Part shown: in pieces, positions 10,290 through 21,035 of the stretch
Numbering within the stretch: position 1 is the first letter of the stretch
Layout of the letters: every line of letters starts with the position of its first letter
Assembly (NCBI GenBank): GCA_949361645.1
Contig: OX442419.1
Span: forward strand, 9,206,976-9,270,975
Direction: 5' to 3'
Source: Spongilla lacustris
Taxonomy: Eukaryota; Porifera; Demospongiae; Spongillida; Spongillidae
Length of the DNA stretch: 64,000 bases
Made by a program: the position numbers and the translations under genes
Notes under the pieces: model-generated
Told to the model about the DNA's origin: nothing
The model's database searches: none
What the model saw: only the letters and a program-made list of their open reading frames with translations

Positions 10290-10561
10290 ACATCTCTCCA
10301 CTGCTGAAAGATGGCCAGGTTTTGGTAGCAGCAGTAGCTGAGTCCCAAAAGAGGAAGAAGTATTCCTCTCTTGGAGCTAAGTACTTCTTTGTGCCTGTAG
10401 CATGTGAGTCTCTTGGTATGTTTGGCACTGCAATGTTGTCCTTTCTTAAGGATCTTGGCCATTGTCTGCACCAAACCACTGGAGGAGGCTCACAATCCTA
10501 CCAGTTCTTACTCCTGCACCTTTCTGTGGCAATCCAGAGAGGAAATTCCACATCTGTCTAG
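10290..10561 (+). pseudogene. LINE subfamily E remnant
   Basis: The plus strand encodes Lys-Arg-Lys-Lys-Tyr, then a Pro-Val-Ala-x-Glu-Ser block, a Gly-Met-Phe-Gly block and Leu-Ser-Val-Ala-Ile-Gln-Arg-Gly-Asn. This is the C-terminal region seen on the minus strand at 1409-1640. The body of the LINE is missing. The surrounding open frame (10145-10561) is longer than the homologous part, so I do not treat it as a gene. Confidence 0.6.
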
Positions 10562-10607
10562 TGGTGTTATTTTATTTGTGCCACATTTATCTTGAATTAT
10601 TGTTATT

Positions 10608-10690
10608 ATTACCAAACTACCCTCTACAACCTTGCAGCTTTTAACCAGAAGCCATCCGCTTAATACTGACTTTGATTGGCAGGAGCCAAA
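10608..10690 (+). pseudogene. LINE subfamily A old fragment
   Basis: About 70 bp aligns with 55060-55127: the Asn-Trp-Ser-Leu, Pro-Ala-Ala-Phe and His-Pro-Leu-Asn-Thr-Asp segment of the endonuclease domain, with several substitutions and indels. It starts directly after a TTATTGTTATTATTA stretch, so even this short fragment keeps the microsatellite boundary. Confidence 0.6.
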
Positions 10691-12452
10691 TGCAAGAGCC
10701 GCAGCTGAAGCTGACGGCAAAGAGCCGAAGCCCAAGCCGATGGCAAGAGCCAGAAGAAGGCAACAGTGTTAATGGCTGAATTAGCATGAAGACAGCTACC
10801 AAAAGTTCACATGCACGTCACAGAGGGAAAGCTAAGACATGGGCCCGAGGGGTGAGAGTCGCTAGGAACTGTGGGTAAAAATGGAGAGAAAAGAGAGGAG
10901 AGATCCATGTGGCAAAGTGGTGGTCTCTCATGGTCCTGTCAAGGAGCAATGAGAGCCAGAGTTCTGTCAAAGAGTGACAAGTACTGAGTTCTCATTAGCC
11001 CCTAAGCGAGGCGCCATCAGTGAAGACCACAAGGGCAGAGCCTAGCCATGATCATATTCTGGATAGAGGTGAGGGAGAGCTACCTGCCTGAGCATGGAAA
11101 GGTTAGGGGTCTGAGCCTAAGGTGGGAGACAGCCTTCCTAACAAGGAAAGAGTGGGCAGGAACATCTCCTGAGATTCATCAGGTGAACAAGTGCTGGGCA
11201 ACAGAAACCTTAAGATCAGAGGGCAACTGATGCTCAGTGTGTTATGAGACATTGAACAATCATGTGCGGTATGCATGATTGGAATCAGTTAAGACCTAAT
11301 CCTGCAAGGGTAAGATTACTATATAGGGTGTTCAGCATTTGGGATTTGTACATATCGGTTCGAACAGCCAGTCATGGAGTCAACTGTGGCAAAGCCGGCC
11401 TTGCCTCTGTGCCCCAAGAAACATATATAAGACTTCACCACCATAGGAATGCATTGCCATCTCAACTCTGCATACTTCACATCATTCTTCACATGTTTGC
11501 ATTCTTCTGCTGCCTTTGCTGCTGCTCAGGTGACATGCTTCCACAATGTATGAAGGATTAGCGGTGATGTCACTGATACATGTATAATGTTGTGGGGTCC
11601 AGGGAGTGATGTAAAAGCTTTGGCCTCTTTGAGTCGCTGACGATTTCGGATTGTCTAGATGTGTAAACTAACTACTCTAATCAGTACATGTACGATGATG
11701 TAATAATACAGGTCTGGGTTGAGACACAACATGTAGTGATCCATTTTTACAAACATGGCCCTGCTGAGTTTAACAGTCTTGTCTGGGCCCTTATGAAAGT
11801 TGGCCTCTCTAAAATAAAATGACCGAAATTGTTATTTAAAAAACGTCATTTTGCGAAGAAACTGTTTTATTTTTCGGCCTGGCCCCTCCCCCACCGCTGC
11901 CTGATTTATGGTGGTAGATCATGGTAGAGCATGCTCACTCATTGCATAGGAATTTTACATAAAATGCTGTGATTGGTTTAACAGTAAAAAAAAATCCGCT
12001 GCTCGGAACTAATCCATTGTAAATGCTGAAGGAACAATACTGAGTGCTCAAGAGAAATGGAATTAAGGGGGTGGGTCATAAAGGCTCTGGGCCTCTATAA
12101 GCCAGGGCCATGGGAATTTTGCCCCCCACCTCCCTCCCGTCTTGGTGCAAATGAATCGGTATGGTCCTTAGGCCAAGCATCTGCAATGGAGCCACAAAAG
12201 GAACCACAAATATGATTGACACTCCAAGTGGAACTTCCACATAGGAGGCACAAACATTGCCCAACATCTAATGGCTTTTATGGGTGTCAGCTGTGAGGTC
12301 AGGGAACAAAGTCATATCCACAATATAGCATGAGCAAATAAAAAGTGCACAACTCGTTGCTGACAATGTACATGAGTCATCAAATAAATATTTCTATTCG
12401 AGTTCAGCTATGCCTATGGCAAATAAACGCCGGTTAACCCGTGTGTACTTAT
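10691..12452. other. Non-coding interval
   Basis: No gene recognised. Bases 10640-10760 hold short repeats around AGAGCC/AAGCC. A match of about 22 bases near 11550-11571 to the RLE-LINE segment at 59208 (TTAGCGGTGATGTCACTGA) hints at a further tiny LINE relic. The stretch 11230-11440 looks unique. Confidence 0.45.
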
Positions 12453-12456
12453 TTAA

Positions 12457-14218
12457 CACCGGTTCCGTGAGAATCGAATGTTTTTTTGGGCTATTTTGTC
12501 GAACTCAAGTTTTAGAAAATTAGTCGGATGACCTTTTTTAGCCACAAAAGCATAAGAACATAGTAGTATAACTCTCTGCATGAGGATTTGCGCTATTTCT
12601 AGTGTCCTATGTACTTCTCGTTGTAACCTGCATTTGTTTTTAGTCAAACGGTTGGACGCTTCACAGATAAAAGTACACTTTTTTCTGAAGCTTTTCTGAC
12701 ATCGAAAACAGTCCAAATATACTTACCTTTGTAAGATGCGTCGGTTTTGTACACATTTAGACCGTCTAACTGTATGCGAGCGTTGAAACAAGCACTTTTT
12801 GTTATGTCGATCTTTATGGCCGCATTCCCAGACCGATGTATTATTCCGCGAGTGTGCTGCGTAGTGTCGAACTAAGGCTGGTATATAAGTCTACGCGTGC
12901 GCTATTTTCCATTTGCATACAGTCATATATAGTAGCGTTCATACTACACATCAGAACATATATATGTCATCACTGCTGCTAAACAGAAGCTGCTTGCATG
13001 TGCCCTGTCTGTTACTCGCTCTGGCGTATTTCCCGTCTTTTTGATGTAGTGGTGGCTGCAGAGATATACCTCCAGTTCCACTTGGAGATAGATATCCTTA
13101 TCCATATCCAAATGCTCAAAGCTTATCCTTGCCTTCTCTTGCCTTCCAGAGCTCCCTTCATCCCTTTGATGCTTTAGCCTCATGCAGATTTCCTGCCAAT
13201 GCTTTGGTACACACTGGCATTGGAACTTTAATAGCTTTCTGCAACTGCAGCTCAGCCAGGCAAACATATGGCTTGCTGTCAAATGATTCTGAATATTATT
13301 ACTGGTAAAACAGCAAGCCATGGCCATGCGCTTGGCCATGTGCAGTCATATGACAGCAAGCCACAGTCATGTGCAGTCATATGACAGCAAGCCACAGCCA
13401 TGTGCAGTCATATGACAGCAAGCTACAGCCATGTGCAGTCATATGACAGCAAGCTGCAGCCATGTGTAGTCACATGACAGCAAGCCACAGGCATGTGCAG
13501 TCATATGACAGCAAGCTACAGTCATATGCAGTCATATGACAGCAAGCTACAGCCATGTGTCGTCACATGACAGCAAGCCACAGGCATGTGCAGTCATATG
13601 AAAGCAAGGCCACAACCCTGGTGTCTATCTGGGTTATGCCTGAGCTACACATTCGGGATTTTACCGATCTGGTGATGGTTCAGAATTAGATAAAGCTATT
13701 ATCTTGCTTGGTTGACCACGCTTACGTGGATGCCGCATGCAGTACTTTATGCAGTCTGTTCCTGCATGGCACTTGTTGCACGCTGACTTCTGAGAAATTT
13801 TTTTATATTGCAATAACTTAAATGCGCATGCGTAAAATAATAGGTGTAAGTCTGGGAACGAGTTTATGTACCTAACAGAGCAGTTTGTACGTAAACTATG
13901 CTAGTTATGAACATGCTATTCACTAGGCCTCTATTTGGTATCTAGAAGATTCCAAAAATGCCATCAAATTTTGTTGAAAAGCGATAGAAAAAAAGTGTAC
14001 CGATCAGCTCTCGAACATCAAAAAACGGGAAAGTGCGTAAGTCTCACCCGATACAAGTATGTTGTTATATACGCCACAAAGCTAAAATTTATACAAAATG
14101 ACTCATCGAGAGTTGGCCTATCAGAAAATAGGCTTTATAAAGCATACAAACCTTTTCCGACTAACTTTACAAAATGTCGGTTCGACAAAAAATACATTCG
14201 ATTCTCACGGAAGCGGTG
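12457..14218. mobile_element. TTAA-flanked foldback element, piggyBac-like
   Basis: The 1,762-bp element is bounded by TTAA on both sides (12453-12456 and 14219-14222). Its ends are inverted: CACCGGTTCCGTGAGAATCG at the left and its near complement at the right. Similarity of the arms continues for roughly 250-290 bp, so both arms encode similar short peptides ending Ile-Arg-Phe-Ser-Arg. TTAA duplication is typical of piggyBac-type transposases. No transposase is encoded, so it is non-autonomous. The centre contains a 31-bp minisatellite and a minus-strand open stretch (12944-13339) I cannot assign. Confidence 0.75.
13333..13610. repeat. 31-bp tandem repeat, about 9 units
   Basis: The GACAGCAAG core recurs at exactly 31-base spacing from 13352 to 13600, and units differ by a few substitutions. 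Each contains CATATG or CACATG and GTGCAGTCA. It lies inside the TTAA-flanked element. There are no unique spacers, so it is a minisatellite and not a CRISPR array. Confidence 0.95.
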
Positions 14219-14563
14219 TTAAAGAGCTGAGTATCCTCACAGTGACAGTTTATGGCTCCTATCAGCCAGTATTAGATTCAAGTAATACATGTACATGTAG
14301 TTAATGTAGAGCATAGGCCTAGTCGGAGATTTGTAACTGCACGAGATTACACGTACCCAGACCGTACTTTTATAATGGTGGACAATGGCGCAAGAGTGTT
14401 CGTGCTGGCTTTGAAGATACTAAGTTGAGCAACAGGGAAAGGCACTTTTAGATAAGAAAAATGAAAGAAGATGCTTTCCAAAGTTAATAGCATGCGAGCG
14501 CGATTAGACAAATTCCATTTGCTCACTGCACTGCAAGCAGACATAATTGTGAGTTTTCCCAAA

Positions 14564-15520
14564 CAGGCCCGTAGCCAGGGGGGGTTCGGGGGGTTCGAAC
14601 GAACCCCCCCTCAGAGGATAAAGATCCTGCACTCCGCTTACGTAGAAGTACTACGGTGCCGCCGTGCAAGCAGCTCTCTAAGGCGGATTTAGGCGATTAG
14701 GCTTCCCTTACCAATAACCAGAGATAGTATATAAACGTACGTATAACACAACGTACGTACGTAACGGTTAACCTGTATTTATTATTTTAACTATCAAATT
14801 ACGTCTCAATAATTAAAAAGCAATTTGCGCCGGTTTAATAATTAATCTATACGCCGTCGCATTAATAATCGCCGGGCCGATCGACTATGCCGGGTAGCTC
14901 CCAACAAAAGAAAAGAGAGCGTGAACGAGCGGAGTGCTAGTGCTCTTCGAAGACTGCACAATTATATGAGAACCTCGATGGGAAATAGCCGTCTTTCTAG
15001 CCTTGCTCTCCTGCATATACATTATGACATGGACGTGGACTTAGATGACGTTGTCACACGCTATGCCCATTTGCACCCAAGGAAGCTTGAACTTGACTCT
15101 ATTATTGTGTTTGTATATAAATGTATAACCTGCCTAAATATGTAGTATTTTTCATGTGCCATTAATTCATATATGACTAAGCAGCCATTGAATCAGAAGC
15201 ATTGTTTTTTTTTAAAGCGAAGATCGATTTAGATAGCATAGCAAAACGACATGTTAGGTTTAGCCCCTTCCCCTCTTTTCAAAATTGAATTGCTCATCTT
15301 GTTTATTTTTCGGTTGTGAGTGTTTTGGTACATGTACATGTGTCTGCAAACTATAAATTCTTTTGTGTTGCCAAATCAATGTTTTCAAAAGCTTCCGCGC
15401 GAAGCGCGGGAGGGGCACATCCCCCTCCCGCACCCTCCCCCATTTGGTGATCCACGCCCACTTTGGGTCCACTTTTTTTTTTTTCGAACCCCCCCTTTTC
15501 CTGACCTAGCTACGGGCTTG
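14564..15520. mobile_element. Inverted-repeat element with CAGGCCCGTAGC ends (hAT-like?)
   Basis: The left end CAGGCCCGTAGCCAGG and the complement of the right end, CAAGCCCGTAGCTAGG, form imperfect inverted termini. G-rich and C-rich runs follow inside both ends. The start with CAG and the length suggest a non-autonomous hAT. The flanking 8-mers do not match, so the superfamily is tentative. No transposase seen. Confidence 0.55.
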
Positions 15521-15569
15521 CCAAAGTTATACAGTTTGTATAACCGTAGTCTGCTTGCAGTGCTGCAAA

Positions 15570-15652
15570 GAGGAGTTGCATGACGTCACACGCGTCGTGT
15601 ATTGTTTAGTTATGTAACTTACGTAATATATAATATAATTATGTTGCTATTT
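15570..15652 (+). mobile_element. Partial copy of the GAGGAGTTGCA MITE
   Basis: Matches the left arm of the element at 46391-46643: GAGGAGTTGCA, TGACGTCAC, GTATTGTTTAGTTAT and ATGTTGCTATTT in the same order and spacing. The right arm is absent here. Confidence 0.7.
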
Positions 15653-15993
15653 ATCAGGACCCATGGTAGTGGGTTCTATGTAGGATTGGCTTCGTGGGCG
15701 TGGTTTTTGATCGAGCGTTTTAAAACGGTAACGAAGCGTTGCCTTTACTCGCCAGCTCGCATATAATCCTTCACAAACATGACAGATATGCACATATAAC
15801 GTGAGCTTTGCTAAACAGTGCCGTTTACGTGGAGTGACAAGTCAGTACCAAAATTCCGCCATTTAATTTTTGTTCTCCTCCTTCCATTCATCACGTATAA
15901 ATCGCGACCAGAACGTCGTAAGAAGACGAGATTAGATGTAAGTTAGCCGTAGGTTAACTGCGGTTAACGCTTTTCCTTTTAGGAATCTTTTAA

Positions 15994-16719
15994 TACCGCG
16001 TCCGCGAGTTAAGTGGGTACAAATTTAGGGGAAACTAAAAACCTAAAAGATCCGCTAGCAATAAAATCACAGGTACTGGTTGTAAAATAAGTAGAGTAAC
16101 CTTTTACACTACGTTTGCATTATAATTTATAAGAGCTGCAACTATCGCAGTTTTGATGCACACACTTTAAATAGGCATATTGCGGTACTACACGTGCATG
16201 CACTTATCATTCTATTATTTTGCACCCCTTCCCTTCTTGACTGTAAATTCATAAGCATACATGAGCCATCTATATCAATGCAGCTCTTGGTTTCCCTAAT
16301 AATTAAAATTACATGTGCATACAGACTCGCAAAACATCGTGAAATACATCCAAGTTAAAACGCACGCGGAAATGTATAGAGTTATTTAGACACGATAGAA
16401 CACATGCACACAATTAAAAAAACACATCGCTTACGACTGAAAATCGATTGAAATGTGTAAAAGTTCAGCTTAGCTTATATAATGTTATTATTGCCGTTTT
16501 TCTATGATTATGAATTAAGGTTTCATCGGAATGGACCCCTTTTATATCGCCGCATTTGTAGCATCCAGCGAGCTGAATGATCTCTAACAAAATGCATCCA
16601 ATGTTGTCTCAAGAGTTGTACTTTCACATTACTGTATTTGAAAACAAAAATACCCATCAGCGGACCTTACTTCCCCCAAAAACGGCTTAAATTTACCCAC
16701 TTTACTCGCGGACGCGGTA
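15994..16719. mobile_element. TTAA-flanked MITE
   Basis: A 726-bp segment between TTAA (15990-15993) and TTAA (16720-16723), with inverted ends TACCGCGTCCGCGAGT. The arms agree over about 28 bases with one or two changes. No coding capacity seen. The TTAA duplication again points to a piggyBac-type transposase supplied in trans. Confidence 0.75.
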
Positions 16720-16869
16720 TTAAGTGGTCTATTGTCGTACTTTTGCAGTTTGTTTGGTGCTTAGATAGCGCTCCAGTTTGAATTTTTAACAAATTAAAGC
16801 AGAGGGTGCGTGGTAAGTGCAGGCTACGGTATGTGTTTTTCCATTCAAACTGGCTGTTTAATATTCTCA

Positions 16870-16992
16870 AAGATGTGTGATTCAATTTCTGTCGAAGTTG
16901 ACTTCACGGAGGACGATATACCTGGAGCATCTCTTGGAATCCGAAAGCCTCACCAGCCTAAAGATGAAATTCACAGCCTTAAAAGATTTTAG
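16870..16992 (+). pseudogene. Fragment of an acidic N-terminal domain (multicopy host-type protein)
   Basis: Open for about 38 residues from an ATG at 16873, containing Asp-Phe-Thr-Glu-Asp-Asp-Ile-Pro-Gly-Ala-Ser-Leu. It resembles the N-terminus that precedes a SAP domain in multicopy sponge proteins. It then ends in a stop. The family link is from memory of that pattern and is weak. A SAP fragment lies nearby on the other strand. Confidence 0.3.
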
Positions 16993-17205
16993 CTCCATCA
17001 GTTACTAGCAACAAGATAGCCATAGATATGTGAATACCTCAGCTTGGGAATCATTTGAATGTCAACCAAACCGAGGGACCAGTCACTTATAATTACTGGA
17101 GCTTTTGGTGGTTGTCGACAGCTGCCCGAGTGCCCGTACCTCTAACAACAGCCAAACGCCTTTTCTTCGATTCAAGATGAATCCCTCAACGAGTACCACT
17201 TTTAA

Positions 17206-17345
17206 TGTCGTCATTAACGCGCTCGATTAGTGCTGCCTTGTTTCCACTCCGCGATGCACCTCGACATGCTAACCATCGTTTCAGTTCTGGCACTGTGGCC
17301 GCCTGGATCCAAGACGGTCCCGGTCGATACTGATCCGTTCGGCAC
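17206..17345 (-). pseudogene. SAP-domain fragment
   Basis: The minus strand reads Thr-Val-Pro-Glu-Leu-Lys-Arg-Trp-Leu-Ala-Cys-Arg-Gly, then a Ser-Gly-Asn-Lys-Ala-Ala-Leu-Ile-Glu-Arg-Val helix, the helix-turn-helix pattern of a SAP DNA-binding domain, and then a stop. No further exons are visible. It is probably a relic of the same gene family as 16870-16992, though the two lie on opposite strands. Confidence 0.45.
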
Positions 17346-17726
17346 AATTAATTAAAATGGCACAAGGTAATAACCACAGCAATTTTAAATTATACATTAA
17401 AAGGCAACAAGATGACACTTTCCACTCTGCCCAAGGGTGGACACAGGAACAATTAAAGGTGGGGGGGGGGGGGGGGGGCTTTTTTCACACCTTTGAACGG
17501 TAAGTGTTGACATTTGCTTAAACGCTCAGCTATAACAGTGTCCCCAGCATCACACCTCAATTTTAGCAGGTCAGTGTCTTCAAGTTACTTTGCATTCTCA
17601 TTGATGTTGTTAGCAATTCGTGATTCATCTGATTCTGGCAAAGGCTGATTGGATCCACCGCTTTGTGGCACGCTCAGCTATGAAATCTCATCGTCATTAA
17701 TTGCGACTATATATAGCTAGTGTCAG

Positions 17727-17794
17727 AGGCATAAATGACTCCCAGGCATAAATGACTCCCAGGCATAAATGACTCCCAGGCATAAATAACTCCC
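17727..17794. repeat. 17-bp tandem repeat, 4 units
   Basis: AGGCATAAATGACTCCC is repeated four times head to tail, the last copy with one change. Related ATGACTCCC words follow to 17850 and recur at 21935-21960, which marks both edges of the Ginger-like region. Confidence 0.9.
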
Positions 17795-17883
17795 CCGGTC
17801 ATTTACGCCTAAGGTGTAAATGACTCCTCCTAGTCATATATGACTCCCCACGTGAATTCCATAAGCCACGTGTAGTTGTCGAT

Positions 17884-18260
17884 GTGAGAAAGCTCGCTCG
17901 CATGGACCAGGATGAATTCAGTGTTGTCGAGGATTACCTGCATATGAATCAATATCCTAAGGGCATTTCCAAGGGAGATAAGGCCAATCTAAGGCGCAAA
18001 TGCAAAAACTTCAAGTTCGACTGTGGAGTGCTCTATTTCAGAAGAGTGAAGAAAGGCGAAGGTGAGGAGGAAGGGTGGAAGATTTGTGTTAGGACCGAAG
18101 ACGAAAAAAGACGCATTCTGGAGTCATGCCATGCTGGGATTGAAGGTAAAACAGAAAGTATATATTATTCAGTACGATAATTGTATACCTGTATTTGTAC
18201 ATGTAGGAAGCCAAGATAAAACCATTCAACGATCCAACACCTTTATTAACAACTACAAAG
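17884..18260 (+). pseudogene. Integrase zinc-binding (H2C2) N-terminal part, Ginger/KRBA2-like
   Basis: The open frame has Asp-Tyr-Leu ... Tyr-Pro ... Lys-Gly-Asp-Lys ... Leu-Tyr-Phe-Arg-Arg, then Glu-Lys-Arg-Arg-Ile-Leu-Glu-Ser-Cys-His-Ala-Gly-Ile-Glu-Gly. This is the stretch leading into the H2C2 zinc finger of gypsy-like integrases and KRBA2-type proteins. A 61-bp intron (18146-18206; GTAAAA to GTAG, phase 1) joins it to Ser-Gln-Asp-Lys-Thr-Ile-Gln. The second exon ends at a GTAATT near 18261, after which a LINE fragment interrupts. The His-Leu-Gly that should follow Glu-Gly has been lost. Confidence 0.5.
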
Positions 18261-18354
18261 GTAATTACTAATGTTATTTTACTATTTTAATTGAAAGATC
18301 ATTATTTTATACATACAGAGAAGTAGATAATGCATGCTATTACTGATGAATTGT

Positions 18355-18640
18355 TTTTTTAATGTGCTATAACAAATGGATCAACAGCTCAGTGGTCTGA
18401 AAACAGGAAACTTGCAGGCAATGATGCAAAGTGCTTGGAGCTGGGGTGCTTTGGCAGTCAAGGTTTATGGGCCTGAAGCACAGGCAAACTGATCTCAGCT
18501 TGCTGCGTGCCTTGCAATCAGATCAAATTTTTACAAGTCCCATGCAGGCCACTTCTGCTCTCTATGGCAGGTTAAACCTGGTCCCTAGTCAAAGCTAATG
18601 CCAGAGCTCTGTTGTCCCGTTCATTGGCAACTGAATGTTA
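18355..18640 (+). pseudogene. LINE subfamily G, decayed 3' fragment
   Basis: Blocks of the RLE-LINE C-terminus are readable across three frames: Asn-Asp-Ala-Lys-Cys-x-Glu-Leu-Gly, Val-Tyr-Gly, Gln-Leu-Ala, Leu-Tyr-Gly-Arg-Leu-Asn-Leu, and Asn-Ala-Arg-Ala-Leu-Leu-Ser-Arg-Ser. Several indels and a TGA break it. The 3' flank turns into TTATTATTATTG near 18727. Confidence 0.65.
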
Positions 18641-18937
18641 GTCTCCTCAACTTTTTCCATTCCAGTGTATTGGTTTTTGTTTAGTAACTGTGTAGCTTAA
18701 AACTGTAATAATGTTGTATGTCATTTTATTATTATTGTACATATTTTACAATGACTGACCCATTAAAATCAATTTTTTAAAAAATGAAGATGACATCTGT
18801 ATTGAGTTCTTCAAATAAAGGGTAATTATCCATTTAAGAACTGGTGTCCCAATAAGAACCGAAAGGGGGGGTAGGTCTGTGTGTACCACGTAAGTTTTTA
18901 AAAGCGAAACAACCAAAACCATGCAGCCTTTTTAGCT

Positions 18938-19090
18938 TCTCTCTCTTGATTTAATTGTACTACGAGTGTGTGTGTCTGTGTGTGTGTGGGGGTGGCTCTC
19001 TCTTGTTTAACTTCTACTACGAGTGTGTGTGTGTGTGTGTTGCGTGTGGGGGTGGCTCTCTCTTGTTTAACTTCTAATACGAGCGGGGGA
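18938..19090. repeat. About 60-bp tandem repeat, 2.5 units, with (GT)n core
   Basis: CTCTCTCTTG ... TACGAGTGTGTG ... GGGGGTGG recurs three times, the last incomplete and running into a G-rich stretch near 19085-19100. Confidence 0.85.
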
Positions 19091-19261
19091 GGGGGGGGAA
19101 GGTATTTGGGCGAAAACAACTGAAACCAGCCTTGTTGGCTTCGACCACTCGTTTGTTTATCCTCCACTTGGAGCTAAACATTATGGCCATACAGTAAGCT
19201 TACTACTCCAATATTGAGCCGGTGAGTTTCATGATCAGCGTATGCTTGTGTCACGAAAAGG

Positions 19262-19753
19262 GTGCATGGTAATGTTGCCAATTGGTGTCATGAAGGAGCA
19301 TTAATTTTTAGTACACTTTTATCGAGGCCCGTCGCTTTCAACAAGTCATTTCTGGCCCATGATAAAGCCGAGCTGGATATGGCTACGATTCTCTTACAGG
19401 AGGAAGCAGCTAGGGCGTTGATTGAGAAAGAACAAGAACAGCCCCAGTTCGTCCAGGTGTGGGAGACCGCCTATAAGAATGCTAAGGGTGAAGGGAGGGA
19501 GCCCCTGGCCCAGCTTATTGGCCTAGCCTCTAATGCTAAGGGTGAAGGGAGGGAGCCCCTGGCCCAGCTTATTGGCCTGGCCTCTAATGCCTTACTGGTT
19601 CAACCAGATCTACTGGTAAGGAGAACAACCAAAAAAGAAGAAAAAGAAGGGAGTGACGGTCAGGAGGGGACTAACTATTCTCAAGGTGATGCCCATGTTC
19701 GATTGATCAAAGCTATCAAATGTGCTGAGGAATTGAGGATGAATGACCAGTGA
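19262..19753 (+). CDS. Unassigned open frame with 18-residue internal duplication
   Basis: 163 codons. I do not recognise it. It is rich in Glu, Lys and Gln. An 18-residue segment (Asn-Ala-Lys-Gly-Glu-Gly-Arg-Glu-Pro ...) is repeated twice in tandem through a perfect 54-bp duplication near 19476-19590 that differs by one base. It sits between the integrase-like and Ulp1-like parts of the Ginger-like region, so it may be the transposon's middle portion or an accessory gene. The start codon is uncertain (first ATG at 19265). Confidence 0.3.
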   Translation: MHGNVANWCHEGALIFSTLLSRPVAFNKSFLAHDKAELDMATILLQEEAARALIEKEQEQPQFVQVWETAYKNAKGEGREPLAQLIGLASNAKGEGREPLAQLIGLASNALLVQPDLLVRRTTKKEEKEGSDGQEGTNYSQGDAHVRLIKAIKCAEELRMNDQ

Positions 19754-21030
19754 GGTTGCACCTCAGGAATGGGAAGGAGCTAGTATGGTCATCTCAGAAT
19801 TACATTGCCATGAAGTATAAGGTGGCTAGGTCTGTGCTACTGGTGTGTTCTTGGGAAGAGTATTGAGCATAAAATCGTGGAGTAACATGATGACCATGGC
19901 TTTGGCCTAAAAATAAAGAACATAACATGGCTGAATGCAGGGGTTCAAGGCCACATACAGAAGGCTGGCTGGCCTTTTCAGCAGTTATCCATAGTTTGCC
20001 AAAAATTTAAAGGGCTGGAGGGATGAATGCTAATAAATATTTGAGAAGGATATTGATGCTTGACTGCAGATGACCTAATAATAGATGATCAGCATGCACA
20101 TGGGTGTAACTCTTCTAGGGTCCCAGGGCTTTTTATACTGTATATTACCTGCCAGTTTCTTGAGTCAGCTATAGTTCATTAAAGTCCCAAAAGTTAAATA
20201 AGCAAGAGTAGAGTCATGTACATGTCACTAGGAAGCAATTAGACTCGAAGCTCTGGATTATTTCAAAGGAAGTGATCTCCAGGCTCCAGTATGCTTGTTA
20301 CCTTCCTAAAGGATGTCATGGAGAAGCAGCCTGGGCACCAGTGGCTTGCCAAGACTTAAACTACCGCTACCAGCTGTATGGAGACTGTGGAGGCCCCTAT
20401 ATAGATATGTCCCTTAAAACCTGCATGATGTGCATGTAACCCCCTCCCACCAATATTTCTAACTTGCAATGTGTTACAACCCATCGATTGAAAATATGGC
20501 TGGAAGGTTAATAGTAGTTGCGTGCGTGTGCTTGCGTATGTATACATCCGCATGCATCTGCATCCACAGCTAAGTATCGATCATTGGTTGAGCTAGTAAG
20601 CGAGAGAAAAACCGTTCATGTTATGAATCATGTCTAACCATAGTCCCTTAAATTAAATTGTATTACGTTTGCCATCTAGAGTCCATTGGTTCTTATTAGG
20701 TCACACACACTCGACCCCCCCTGATCCCTAAGGGGTCCAAAACGGACCAACAATACCAGATGGAGACAAACGAATAGTTTACGAGTGTTCTTCAATGAAT
20801 TTGGAAATGGGTTTCAAAAGAAATCATATCAAAATTCGGTGTGTGGAGAGGGCTGTGATTTCTGAAAGTAAATGAGGTTCTTAAATGGATTTTTACCCTT
20901 AAATCTTCACAGAGAAATGTCATCAAATCACAAAAGGTGTGAAAATTTTTCCTTACATGTATATATATTGTTAAATTTGACTGTTCATGCAAATTTTTTG
21001 CAACAGTGTCCCTATTGGATTAAAGATTTG
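19754..21030. other. Non-coding interval
   Basis: No gene recognised. There are only short open stretches and AT-rich sequence before the Ulp1-like part begins. Confidence 0.45.
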
Positions 21031-21035
21031 TCACT

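Noticed and set aside
10145..10561. A 138-codon plus-strand gene
   Set aside because: Only its second half matches a LINE C-terminus; the first half has no support.
13333..13610. 31-bp repeats resembling a CRISPR array
   Set aside because: Units are contiguous with no spacers, and the host is eukaryotic.
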